Shown: one piece after another, positions 23,433-31,854 of the stretch
Position numbering within the stretch: the first letter of the stretch is position 1
How the letters are laid out: each line of letters opens with the position of its first letter
From: Bryobacterales bacterium
GTDB lineage: Bacteria > Acidobacteriota > Terriglobia > Bryobacterales > UBA6623
Direction of reading: 5' to 3'
DNA length: 33,172 bases
Assembly: GCA_028819255.1 (NCBI GenBank)
Contig: JAPPMB010000133.1
Coordinates: forward strand, 1-33,172
Position numbers and translations under genes: made by a program
The notes under the pieces: generated by a model
Database searches by the model: none
Told to the model about the DNA's origin: nothing
Seen by the model: only the letters and a program-made list of their open reading frames with translations

Positions 23433-25763
23433 CTACTCGACCGTGTAGAGACCGAGATCCAGGCCCCGCAGCCCCTGGGCAAGGTCTCCGGTGGCGGCGA
23501 TGACGTTCGAACCCTGCCGCAGGGCGCTGGCCGCCTCGCTGAGGTCCATGTGGTGGTAGTGCCGACCGCCAGGGCGGATGTCTCCGAAGTCGAACACCTT
23601 CTCACCGTTGATGTAGACCTCGCCGCTGTCCACACCCCGGTAGCTCTCCAGCCACAGGTTGTCAGGCACGGATTCCACTTCGAATGTGGACCGCACCCAG
23701 ATGGGGCCGGCCTCCCAGACCGTGCCCGTGTCGAACATCGCGTTCATTCCGGTCTGGAACGGAGCCGGACCCGTCCGCCATTCCTCGCCGGGCGCCCCGG
23801 ACGCCCAATCGGCGGCGGGCGGGTCCGTTCGGTACTCCCACTGCTGCGGCTCGTGCTCCGACGTGGCGAGCAGGTCTCTGGCAACGCCTTCCGAGAAGTA
23901 GATCCGATCGTGCAGGCCGGTGACGAACTCGCTGTCGAACTTGACCAGTTTCCGGTCGTAGGTCATCAGGCCGTTGACCTCGCCCTCGACGTCGGTCGTC
24001 TGGGTGTAGATCGCCGCAGCGAGCCCCAGTGCGCGCGGACCGGCGAGGTTGCCGACAACCTCGTCGTACTTCGCGTGCAGATCCTCCCGGCTGAAGTAGG
24101 TGCGGTATCCCCAGTTGCGCTTGTCGGTCCACCACAGGTGGCCTTCGACGGGCCACCCCAGACCGCCGAACTCCCCCAGCAGCGTGGCCCTGTTCGGCGT
24201 GATCCTCTCCATGCCCGGTCCCGGGTACATGTGCGCGTCGTACACGTCGCCGATGCCGCGGTCCGTCCAGCCGCTCGTGGTGTTGACCAGTCGCGTGGGG
24301 TCTCGCTCCCGCAGCCATCCGTCGATCCTCGCCACGTCGTACTGGCCCCAGCCCTCGTTGAACGGAACCCACATCACGATCGAGGGAAAGAACGAGAACG
24401 TGTCGACCAGCTCGGCGAGCTCGGCCTCGAACTGTTCGGCGGAGTCCTCGGGCCGCTCTGCGTCCTGGTCGTCATCCCAGCGCACCAGCAGATTGCCGGG
24501 GCTGTTCCGGCGCAGGTTTCCGTTCGGCATGTCCTGCCAGACCAGGAGTCCGAGGCGGTCGCAATGGTAGTACCAGCGGGCCGGCTCAACCTTGACATGC
24601 TTGCGGGCGACATTGAAGCCGAGCATCCTGGTCACCTCGATGTCGTACCGCAGGGCCTCGTCGGTCGGGGCCGTGTACAGCCCGTCCGGCCACCAGCCCT
24701 GGTCCAGCGGACCGAACATGAAGAGGGGCTCGCCGTTGAGCATCAGCCGCTTGAAGCCGCGGGAATCCTCTCCGAGGGCGATGTCCCGGATCGCGAAGTA
24801 GCTTCCCACGCGATCGAGCTGTTCGCCGCCCTGGACGAGCCTTACATCGAGGTCATACAGGTTCGGCTCGTCCGGAGTCCAGAGCTGCGGGCTCTCCACC
24901 GCGATCTCGACCATCTGCCCCGGCATGCCGCTCGCCTGTCCGACCGGGCTGCCGTCGCGGTGGGCGGAAAGCTGCACCGTGCAGCCCTGGCAGTCTCCTC
25001 GCACATCGGTGCGCACCCGGACTGCGCCGGCGGGCCTGTCGGGCGCAACGGACAGCGAAGCCACGGAAGCTTCCGGCACGGGCTCGAGCCAGACCGTCTG
25101 CCAGATCCCCGTGACCGAGGTGTACCAGATGCCTCCGGGTTCGCTGACCTGCTTGCCGCGGGCCTGGGTCCAGGTGTCGGTCGGGTCCCAGACCGCCACC
25201 GCCAGATCCTGCTCAGCCTCGTCCGCGAGCAGGCCGGTGACATCGAAGCTGAACGGCGTGTACCCCCCCTTGTGTTCGCCCGCGAGCTTGCCGTTCACGT
25301 AGACGGTGGCGTGCCAGTCGACGGCCCCGAAGTGCAGGAGCAGGCGGTCGCCGCGCCACTCGGGAGGCACTTCGAACGCGCGCCTGTACCAGAGCGACTG
25401 GTCTGGCGTCGGCACCTTGGAGACTCCGGAGAGCGTCGATTCGATGGGAAACGGCACCAGGATCTCTCCCTCGAAGACGTCCGGCCTCGGCGCGTCCCTC
25501 GCAACCAGGGAGTATTGCCACGGGCCATTGAGATTCAGCCAGCGACCGCGCGTCATCTGGGGACGCGGATACTCAGGCCACGGCATCTCCTTGTCGACGT
25601 CTGCGGCGAACCTGCTCAGCATGGGGCCCGGCTCTTCATCTGAGGGCCCGGAACATCCCAGCAGAAGAAGCGCCAGGATTGGCGCGGAGGCGTGCGCGGC
25701 AAAGCGAAGTCCAGTCGTCCGGAGCATTGCCCAAAGGCTACCAGAATGCTCGCCTCTCTTCAT
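23433..25763 (-). CDS. Glycoside hydrolase family 2 lipoprotein (beta-galactosidase/glucuronidase-like)
   Basis: 776 aa. Start ATG 25763 (MKRGEHSG) has AGGA 6 nt upstream. A signal ends in LALLLLGC, a lipobox, so the enzyme is membrane-anchored. Domain order: N-terminal sugar-binding jelly roll (NLNGPWQYSL, YRRAFEVP, VNGKLAGEHKGGYTPFSFD), Ig-like domain, TIM barrel, and a C-terminal jelly-roll-like extension (STFEVESVPDNLWLES, VYINGEKVF). Catalytic residues: acid/base E470 in FNEGWGQYD and nucleophile E531 in LLGEFGGLG. Exact sugar specificity cannot be read; the family includes beta-galactosidases, glucuronidases and mannosidases. Probably acts on oligosaccharides released outside the cell together with the neighbouring sulfatase. 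Confidence 0.92.
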   Translation of the reverse strand: MKRGEHSGSLWAMLRTTGLRFAAHASAPILALLLLGCSGPSDEEPGPMLSRFAADVDKEMPWPEYPRPQMTRGRWLNLNGPWQYSLVARDAPRPDVFEGEILVPFPIESTLSGVSKVPTPDQSLWYRRAFEVPPEWRGDRLLLHFGAVDWHATVYVNGKLAGEHKGGYTPFSFDVTGLLADEAEQDLAVAVWDPTDTWTQARGKQVSEPGGIWYTSVTGIWQTVWLEPVPEASVASLSVAPDRPAGAVRVRTDVRGDCQGCTVQLSAHRDGSPVGQASGMPGQMVEIAVESPQLWTPDEPNLYDLDVRLVQGGEQLDRVGSYFAIRDIALGEDSRGFKRLMLNGEPLFMFGPLDQGWWPDGLYTAPTDEALRYDIEVTRMLGFNVARKHVKVEPARWYYHCDRLGLLVWQDMPNGNLRRNSPGNLLVRWDDDQDAERPEDSAEQFEAELAELVDTFSFFPSIVMWVPFNEGWGQYDVARIDGWLRERDPTRLVNTTSGWTDRGIGDVYDAHMYPGPGMERITPNRATLLGEFGGLGWPVEGHLWWTDKRNWGYRTYFSREDLHAKYDEVVGNLAGPRALGLAAAIYTQTTDVEGEVNGLMTYDRKLVKFDSEFVTGLHDRIYFSEGVARDLLATSEHEPQQWEYRTDPPAADWASGAPGEEWRTGPAPFQTGMNAMFDTGTVWEAGPIWVRSTFEVESVPDNLWLESYRGVDSGEVYINGEKVFDFGDIRPGGRHYHHMDLSEAASALRQGSNVIAATGDLAQGLRGLDLGLYTVE

Positions 25764-26604
25764 CGCGGGTCCTGTCGGCGGTGTGTCGGCTGAAGGCTCG
25801 GCTTCCGTGTCAAGACCGCTCCCCGCAGGCAACCTGGACGACTCGGAGGATGTCGGGATCCTTGTGGCTGGACAGGCAGGCGTCCACTGCAAGCCGCGCC
25901 GAACATCGCGCCGCCCGCTGAGGGCGGGTTTCGCCGCGCCGCGAACCTCCGGCCAGGCGCTTCATCTACCTGATCCAGGCGCCAACCGTCCGGCTTTGAC
26001 CCGGATACGGACTGCCACATTGGCGGGCTCCGGCGGTTGCGAACCGGGAGGTAATCTCAGGATCGGAACGCACAGCACGCGCCGGGAGTACGGAAGATAT
26101 GCCCACATGGCTGACGTCGGGGCCGATCCCGACGAGAGCCCCTGGTGTGGTTGTCAAGACCACACCCTTGGCGTTTGGCGGACTCACGCCGTGCCGGTGT
26201 GCATCGTAGCCGCCGCCGGATGCGGCGCGAAAGGACGCCGCATTCTCGGGAGAGGATGTGGTTGCGGCCACTGGGCGTCCGCCGGCGCGAATGCATGCAT
26301 GCGGCTGTGCCTCAGGTCGGTGCGGCTGAACTGCCGAAGAGCGCTCGAACCCAGTTGCGCTCGCAACGCTGCGACACGTACGCCAGCCCCCGACTTGTTC
26401 TGGACTGAAGGCTCGCTTCCGCACCGACAACACTCGCGATCTTGATGCGCTCCTACTTGCCGCAGGTGCCGTCCAGGCCCTCTCGGCCGTGCTCTTGCTG
26501 GCATCAGAGCCGCCTCACGCCGCCGCGGCATGTCCTCCCAGCCCGGAATTCGAGCCCCGCGCCTGCGCTGATGGCATGCGCTCGGGGATCGGGCCGAGGC
26601 GACT
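25764..26604. other. 840-nt stretch without a recognised gene
   Basis: Both strands have only interrupted or compositionally odd frames. A minus-strand frame at 25966-26433 (with KGVVLTTTPGALVGIGPDV) is open for 155 codons but I recognise no family. The region contains a perfect 8-bp inverted repeat at 26144-26166. It should include the GH2 promoter at its left end. Confidence 0.4.
26144..26166. repeat. Perfect 8-bp inverted repeat, 7-nt spacer
   Basis: GGTGTGGT (26144-26151), TGTCAAG, ACCACACC (26159-26166). Could be an operator for a dimeric regulator or an RNA hairpin. On the minus strand the spacer contains TTGACA, but no -10 follows at the right distance. Confidence 0.4.
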
Positions 26605-27210
26605 CTAGCCCTTCGTGCGTAGGTGGCGGTCGAGCTGGCCCGAGAGCTCCCTTACACTCTTGCCTGCCGCCACACCCATACGGGAGACGACGGACCGCAC
26701 CTCGCTGGCCGCAACTTCCTCGGTCACCGCGGACGCCCCGCTCCATGTGACTCGGCCCGTGCCCGCATCGACGAGTTCGAGCGAGATCTCCACTGCGGCA
26801 CGGACCGGGCCCCCGTAGTCGACCTCCTCCAGTCTCCGCAGCTCTCCCCGCAGAATGAAGTCGGCCCGGGTCCGGCCGTCGAACGGCACCACCGAGGAAA
26901 ACGTGCCGCGCGCCATCAGCTCCTGCAGCAGCAAACGCGTGACCCCGTCCTCAGGGTCCTCCGCCCAGCGGTGGTACTCGTAGAATCCGACCTGTTCGGG
27001 CGACTCCCGATAGACGATGCGGCCCTGCCCGATCACGCGCGTGACACGCAGCGGCACCAGGACGGCAGTGTGTTGGAGCCGGGCGGAGGCGGGTGCAGGC
27101 GCTGGAAGGTCCAGCACATAGTAGTGAGTCGGCGGTGCCTTGGCTCCGCAGGACAGGCAGATGCCCAGAACGACGACCGCCACGGCATGCAGGCGGAGGC
27201 GGGAGTGCAT
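26605..27210 (-). CDS. ABC-type transport auxiliary lipoprotein (PqiC/YmbA-like)
   Basis: 201 aa. Signal MHSRLRLHAVAVVVLGICLSC with a likely lipidated Cys21, then YYVLDLPAP, the typical opening 'p..yYvL..p.p' of the ABC_trans_aux family. LVPLRVTRVIGQGRIVYRES matches 'l.v.p..v..yl.r..ivyr.', and later YHRWAEDPEDGVTRLLLQEL matches 'y..h.Wa.p....v...l...L'. Family members are outer-membrane-linked partners of MCE/Pqi lipid-trafficking systems. No MCE or permease genes are present here. Start ATG 27208-27210, weak ribosome site; the frame runs further upstream but the signal peptide sets the start. Divergent from the zinc-ribbon gene with 24 nt between. Confidence 0.85.
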   Translation of the reverse strand: MHSRLRLHAVAVVVLGICLSCGAKAPPTHYYVLDLPAPAPASARLQHTAVLVPLRVTRVIGQGRIVYRESPEQVGFYEYHRWAEDPEDGVTRLLLQELMARGTFSSVVPFDGRTRADFILRGELRRLEEVDYGGPVRAAVEISLELVDAGTGRVTWSGASAVTEEVAASEVRSVVSRMGVAAGKSVRELSGQLDRHLRTKG

Positions 27211-27234
27211 GCTAATCTTAGCCAGCAAGCCATT

Positions 27235-27546
27235 ATGCCGGATCTTGCGCTTTCCTGCTATCGCTGCGGTCACCAGATGCGGCTGATGCCGCGCGAGAAG
27301 ATCCAGCGTCAGGACACGTGCGCCGGTTGCGGGGCGGATCTGCACTCCTGCGTCCACTGCAGGTTCTTCGATCCCGGCCGCCACAACCAATGCTCTGAAC
27401 CGCAGGCGGAGTGGGTCCGCAGCAAGTCGGCCTCCAACTTCTGCGGCTATTTCGAACCGCGCACTTCGGTCAACCTGACGGCCCGCGGCGGATCGAGCCG
27501 GGCCGCGGACGCCCGTGCTGCGTTCCACAACCTGTTCAAGAAATAG
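27235..27546 (+). CDS. Small zinc-ribbon-like protein
   Basis: 103 aa. Eight Cys in pairs: C8-x2-C11, C29-x2-C32, C39-x2-C42, then C53 and C70. The first two pairs (CYRC ... CAGC) make a zinc ribbon; the second group (CVHC ... C ... C in NFCGYFEPR) a second zinc site. The tail AARAAFHNLFKK-like (actual DARAAFHNLFKK) is basic/amphipathic. Start ATG 27235; no clear Shine-Dalgarno. It lies 37 nt before speA on the same strand and probably shares its transcript. A regulatory or nucleic-acid-binding role is possible; family uncertain. Confidence 0.75.
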   Translation: MPDLALSCYRCGHQMRLMPREKIQRQDTCAGCGADLHSCVHCRFFDPGRHNQCSEPQAEWVRSKSASNFCGYFEPRTSVNLTARGGSSRAADARAAFHNLFKK

Positions 27547-27583
27547 GGTCCGCGGCTTGCGCCAGACCTGAAGGATACCGGGA

Positions 27584-29527
27584 GTGATGGACCGTTCCGC
27601 GGCCGCGCAAGGCGTGCTGGACCTGTCGACGGGTCAGTCGGTCATCGACAGGGTCTCCCGCACCTACGGCATCGACAGCTGGGGATTCGGATACTTCGGC
27701 ATCAACGAGGAGGGCCACCTGACCGTGGCCCCGCACAAGATACCGGGCCTCTCGATCGACACCTACGAGGTCGTCCGGAAGCAGGTCCAGGCCCGCCAGG
27801 CGCCTCCCTTCCTGCTTCGGTTTCCCCAGATTCTCGACGAGCGGCTCGCCTCTCTGCACCAGGCATTCGCCGCCGCCATCGAGGAGTACGACTACGGCGG
27901 GCGGCACATCGGCGCGTACCCGATCAAGGTCAACCAGAAGGCCGAGGTGCTGCAGCGTCTGGTCGCATCCGGCCGCCGGTACGACTACGGCCTGGAGGTC
28001 GGCAGCAAGGCCGAGCTGGTCGCGGCGCTGGCGATGCCGCTGTCGGAGCGCGCGCTGATCGCGTGCAACGGACTCAAGGACGAGCTCTACCTGCGTCTCG
28101 CGATGCAGGCCGGCAGGCTGGGCAGGCTGGCCGTCATCATTGCCGAGGACCTCACGGACCTCGACATGACGCTGAACCTCGCACGGACCCTGGACCTGCA
28201 GCCGCCGCTTGGCCTGCGCGTCAAGCTGAGCGCGCGCGGCAGCGGGAAGTGGGAGGACTCGAGCGGGGAGTTTGCCAAGTTCGGCATGGGGACGCTTACC
28301 CTCGTCGAGGCGCTCCGCCGCATCGAGAGCGCCGGCGCGGGCGAGCAGCTCAAGATGCTCCACATCCATGTCGGATCTCAGGTCAACGACATTCGCCGCG
28401 CCAAGTCGGCCTTCAAGGAGGCCGCGCGCGTGTACGCGAAGACCTGCGGGATGGGCTTCGAGATCGAGTACCTCAACGTCGGGGGCGGGCTGGGCGTCGA
28501 CTACGACGGGTCCAGGACCGCAAGCGAATTCTCGATGAACTATTCGGTGCAGGAGTTTGCGAACGACATCGTCTATGCGATCGGCGAGGTCTGTGACGCC
28601 GAGGACGTGCCGCCTCCGACCATCGTGACCGAGCACGGCCGCGCCGTGGTCGCATACCACGCGATGCTGGTGGTCGATGTGCGAAAGGTGGTCGCTCCCG
28701 GCGTCGTGGCGGACGGGGACTTCGGCGCGATCGAGTCGGAGGCCGAGCCGGTCCTGGAGCTCGTCGACCTGGCCCAGGGGATCAACGCCAAGAACTTCCG
28801 GGAGCGCTACCACGACGCCGTTCAGCAGCGGGGCGACCTCAACTCCCTGTTCGAACTCGGCTACCTCGGACTTCCCGACAAGGCGAAGGGCGAGTGGCTG
28901 TTCTGGAAGATCTGCCGCGAGGTCGCAGCGCTTTCGACGACCATGAAGGACCGCCCCAGGGAGTTCGAGGAGCTGGACCGCATGCTGGCGTCGAAATACG
29001 TCTGCAACTTCTCGATGTTCCAGTCCGTTCCCGATTTCTGGGCGTTCGACCAGCTGTTCCCGGTCGTGCCGATCCACCGACTCAACGAGGTGCCGACCGA
29101 GCGGGGAGTGCTTTGCGACATCACCTGCGACTCGGACGGGACCGTGGATCGCTTCGTCGACACGAAGCACCTGAAGGAGTCGCTGGAGCTGCACGGCTTG
29201 CGCGCGGGCGAGCCGTACTACCTCGGATTTCTGCTCATCGGGGCCTACCAGGAGACGCTGGGGGACATCCACAACCTGTTCGGCATGGTGACCGAGGTCA
29301 ACGTGGAGATCGGGGCCGACGGCAGGTGGAGAGCGGGCCGGCCGATCCGGGGCGACAGCGTCCGGGACGTGCTCCGCGCCGCCGGGCACGGACCCGAGGC
29401 GCTGCGGGAGGCCGTGGCCCGGCGTCTGGCCGAACGGAAGACATCCGGCCTCATCGCCGATCCGGACGAGCATGAAGTGCTGGCAACTTCCTCGCGGGTG
29501 CTGGACGACTATACTTACTTGGTTTGA
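27584..29527 (+). CDS. speA: Biosynthetic arginine decarboxylase
   Basis: 647 aa, standard for SpeA. It converts arginine to agmatine with pyridoxal phosphate, the first step of the agmatine route to putrescine. PLP Lys is K115 in YPIKVNQK. Other family blocks: GLEVGSKAEL, LHIHVGSQV, the glycine-rich phosphate loop LNVGGGLGVDYDGS, EHGRAVVAYHA, and DITCDSDGTVDRF near the C-terminus. Start is GTG 27584 or ATG 27587 immediately after; AAGGA (27571-27575) is 8 or 11 nt upstream. The stop TGA overlaps the TTG start of the next gene. Other polyamine genes (speB, aguA) are not in the window. Confidence 0.96.
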   Translation: MMDRSAAAQGVLDLSTGQSVIDRVSRTYGIDSWGFGYFGINEEGHLTVAPHKIPGLSIDTYEVVRKQVQARQAPPFLLRFPQILDERLASLHQAFAAAIEEYDYGGRHIGAYPIKVNQKAEVLQRLVASGRRYDYGLEVGSKAELVAALAMPLSERALIACNGLKDELYLRLAMQAGRLGRLAVIIAEDLTDLDMTLNLARTLDLQPPLGLRVKLSARGSGKWEDSSGEFAKFGMGTLTLVEALRRIESAGAGEQLKMLHIHVGSQVNDIRRAKSAFKEAARVYAKTCGMGFEIEYLNVGGGLGVDYDGSRTASEFSMNYSVQEFANDIVYAIGEVCDAEDVPPPTIVTEHGRAVVAYHAMLVVDVRKVVAPGVVADGDFGAIESEAEPVLELVDLAQGINAKNFRERYHDAVQQRGDLNSLFELGYLGLPDKAKGEWLFWKICREVAALSTTMKDRPREFEELDRMLASKYVCNFSMFQSVPDFWAFDQLFPVVPIHRLNEVPTERGVLCDITCDSDGTVDRFVDTKHLKESLELHGLRAGEPYYLGFLLIGAYQETLGDIHNLFGMVTEVNVEIGADGRWRAGRPIRGDSVRDVLRAAGHGPEALREAVARRLAERKTSGLIADPDEHEVLATSSRVLDDYTYLV

Positions 29528-31044
29528 GTTCCCCGGAATCCTCAACAGTTGCGGGCCTGCTCGCCCCGCATCCGGCCGGCCGTCCGGCCCTCCAGGACGA
29601 GAGCGGCGCGACGACGGGCTACGGCCGGCTTCGGGAGCTGGCCGATCTGGCGGGCGAGTCTCTCCGCCGCTCCGGAGTGGGGCGCGGCGATCCGGTGGCA
29701 CTCGTGCTGGGCAACGGACCGCACATGGCGGCGGCGTTCGTGGCCGTCTCCTCGACCGCCGCTGCGGCGCCGCTGCATCCGGGTCTGCGCGAGCGTGAAT
29801 TCCGCGACAGCCTCGAGAGCCTTTGCGCGAAGGCCCTGATTGTCGAGGCGGACTCCAACACGCCTGCGGCAGGCGAGGCGCGGGAGCTGGGCATTCCCGT
29901 GCTCCCGCTGGAACGGACGGGCTCCGGCGGAGGGTTCCGGATCGTTCCCGTTGCGGCCGGAAGACCGGAGCGCGCCGGACCGGCGCGGACCGGCGACACC
30001 GCCCTGCTGCTGCACACCTCCGGCACGACCGCCCGGCCCAAGCTGGTTCCGCTTTCGCAGGCCAATCTGGTGTCGTCGGCGCTCGCCATCGCGAAGACGC
30101 TGCGGCTGAGCCCGGGGGACAGGTGCCTCAACATCATGCCGCTGTTCCATATCCACGGCCTGATGGGCGCCCTGCTGGCATCGCTGGCCGCCGGCGCCAC
30201 GGTTGCGGCGATGCCCGGATTCCAGCCGATGCGGTTCGTGAGGTGGATCAGGGAGCTCAAGCCGACCTGGTACACCGCGGTGCCGACCATGCACCAGGCC
30301 ATCCTGCGGCGTGCGCGACGCAACCCGAAAGCGGTGGCGGACAGCGGGCTACGCCTTGTCCGCTCCTCCTCCGCGGCCCTGGCGCCCTCGGTGCTGGCAT
30401 CCCTGGAGCAACTGTTCGCCTGCCCGGTCATCGAGTCCTACGGCATGACCGAGGCCTCCCACCAGATGGCGAGCAACCCGCTTCCGCCGGCCATTCGAAG
30501 ACCCGGCACCGTCGGGACGGCGGCGGGCCCGGAAATGGCCGTGATGGCGCCTTCCGGGGAGCTCCTCCCGCCTGGAGAGACGGGCGAGATCGTGATCCGC
30601 GGCCCGAACGTGACCGCCGGATACGTCGGCAATCCGGAGGCCAACGCCGCGTCGTTCACCAGAGGGTGGTTCCGCACCGGCGACCAGGGCCTTCGTGACG
30701 GGGACGGCTACTACACCATCACCGGGCGGCTCAAGGAACTCATCAACCGGGGCGGGGAGAAGGTCTCGCCGCGGGAAGTCGACGAGGTCCTTCTCGAGCA
30801 TCCCGCCGTCGCACAGGCCGTCGCCTTCGCCGCCCCGCACGACAGGCTCGGCGAAGAGGTTGGCGCGGCGATCGTGCTTGAGGACGGCGCCAGCCTGACC
30901 CGCCGGCAGTTGCGGGACTTCGTCGCCGAACGGCTGGCCCGGCACAAGGTCCCGAGGCTCGTCTTGTTCGTCGACGCGATCCCGAAGGGACCCACCGGGA
31001 AGCTGAAGCGGGTCGGTCTGGCCGGCGCTCTCGGGATCGGCTAG
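29524..31044 (+). CDS. Acyl-CoA synthetase, oxalate-CoA-ligase-like (Pcs60 type)
   Basis: 506 aa ANL-superfamily adenylating enzyme. ATP motif TSGTTARPK (165-173); YGMTEASHQMASNPLPP with RRPGTVG; FRTGDQG; GRLKELINRGGEKVSPREVD hinge; C-terminal catalytic Lys in PTGKLKR. The TEASHQM-NPLPP and GTVG strings and ELINRGGEK are those of the yeast Pcs60/plant AAE3 oxalyl-CoA synthetases, so oxalate (or another short dicarboxylate) is the best-guess substrate; this is an inference. Start TTG 29524 overlaps the speA stop (TTGA), so translation is probably coupled. Its last 4 nt overlap the convergent pyrF gene. Confidence 0.88.
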   Translation: MSSPESSTVAGLLAPHPAGRPALQDESGATTGYGRLRELADLAGESLRRSGVGRGDPVALVLGNGPHMAAAFVAVSSTAAAAPLHPGLREREFRDSLESLCAKALIVEADSNTPAAGEARELGIPVLPLERTGSGGGFRIVPVAAGRPERAGPARTGDTALLLHTSGTTARPKLVPLSQANLVSSALAIAKTLRLSPGDRCLNIMPLFHIHGLMGALLASLAAGATVAAMPGFQPMRFVRWIRELKPTWYTAVPTMHQAILRRARRNPKAVADSGLRLVRSSSAALAPSVLASLEQLFACPVIESYGMTEASHQMASNPLPPAIRRPGTVGTAAGPEMAVMAPSGELLPPGETGEIVIRGPNVTAGYVGNPEANAASFTRGWFRTGDQGLRDGDGYYTITGRLKELINRGGEKVSPREVDEVLLEHPAVAQAVAFAAPHDRLGEEVGAAIVLEDGASLTRRQLRDFVAERLARHKVPRLVLFVDAIPKGPTGKLKRVGLAGALGIG

Positions 31045-31766
31045 CTGCGGTCCGCAAACACCTCGGCGACCGTGCGCTGGATCGCCTCGGCCGCCCCGCG
31101 AGGGTCATCGGCGTCGCGCACGGGCCGTCCCACGACGATGTGGTCCGCCCCGTTGAGAAACGCCTGCCGCACATCCACCGTCCTCTTCTGGTCGTCGGCG
31201 GGACGGTTCTCGACCGGCCGGATGCCCGGCGTCACAACGAGCAGCCGATTGTCGACGCTGCGTCGCAGGACCGGCACCTCCAGTCCGGAAGAAATCACCC
31301 CGTCACAGCCGATCCTGAACGCTCGGCGCGCCCGGGACAGCACAAGCGCGCCCGGGTCGCAGCCGAATCCCAGATCATCAAGGTCCCCCCTGTCGAGGCT
31401 CGTCAGGGCTGTGACGGCGAGGATCTTGACGTCTCCCTTGTTCTCGCAGGCCGCCGCAAGCATCCCGTCGTTGCCATGGACGGTGCAGCAGGCCACCCCC
31501 TTGCCGTTCAGGCGGCGCACCGCGCGGCCGACCGTGGCGGGAACGTCGAAGAACTTCAGATCGACGAAGACCTTCTTGCCCATGGCGGTGAGGTGCCGGA
31601 CCAGGGAGAAGTAGTCTCCGTCCATGAAGAGCTCAAGACCCAGCTTGTAGAACTCCACGCTCGGCCCGAGCGCGTCCGCAAGCTTGCGCGCCGACGCCAC
31701 GTCCGGAACATCCAGGGCGAAGATCAGACGTTCGCGAAGAGGCACCGGGTTGGTCGACAGAGCCAT
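31041..31766 (-). CDS. pyrF: Orotidine-5'-phosphate decarboxylase
   Basis: 241 aa TIM-barrel enzyme; OMP to UMP, last step of pyrimidine synthesis. FALDVPD near the N-terminus holds the first substrate Asp; the catalytic D-x-K-x-x-D is in DLKFFDVPATV (family DLKFHDIPNTV; His and Asn replaced by Phe and Ala, catalytic charges kept). VTPGIRP and ADHIVVGRPV bind phosphate. Length typical. No other pyr genes near. Its stop overlaps the ligase stop region by 4 nt; its start faces the cyclase-family gene across 88 nt. Confidence 0.95.
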   Translation of the reverse strand: MALSTNPVPLRERLIFALDVPDVASARKLADALGPSVEFYKLGLELFMDGDYFSLVRHLTAMGKKVFVDLKFFDVPATVGRAVRRLNGKGVACCTVHGNDGMLAAACENKGDVKILAVTALTSLDRGDLDDLGFGCDPGALVLSRARRAFRIGCDGVISSGLEVPVLRRSVDNRLLVVTPGIRPVENRPADDQKRTVDVRQAFLNGADHIVVGRPVRDADDPRGAAEAIQRTVAEVFADRS

Positions 31767-31854
31767 GACGACTAGGCTAGCGCGCCGGGCGAAGGGTGCC
31801 GGGAGATGCCCCGGGGACGCGGGTGGATCCGCGTTCGCGCACTACACTGGGCGC

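Noticed and set aside
23082..25643. An 853-codon plus-strand open frame opposite the GH2 gene
   Set aside because: It mirrors the GC-rich codons of the real GH2 gene, has no recognisable domain, and GH2 catalytic motifs are clear on the other strand.
25966..26433. 155-codon minus-strand frame in the gene-free region
   Set aside because: No start signal or motif; composition not convincing.
27536..29701. A 721-codon minus-strand open frame opposite speA
   Set aside because: Shadow of the speA codons; composition (R, P, D, V repeats) is typical of antisense frames in high-GC DNA.
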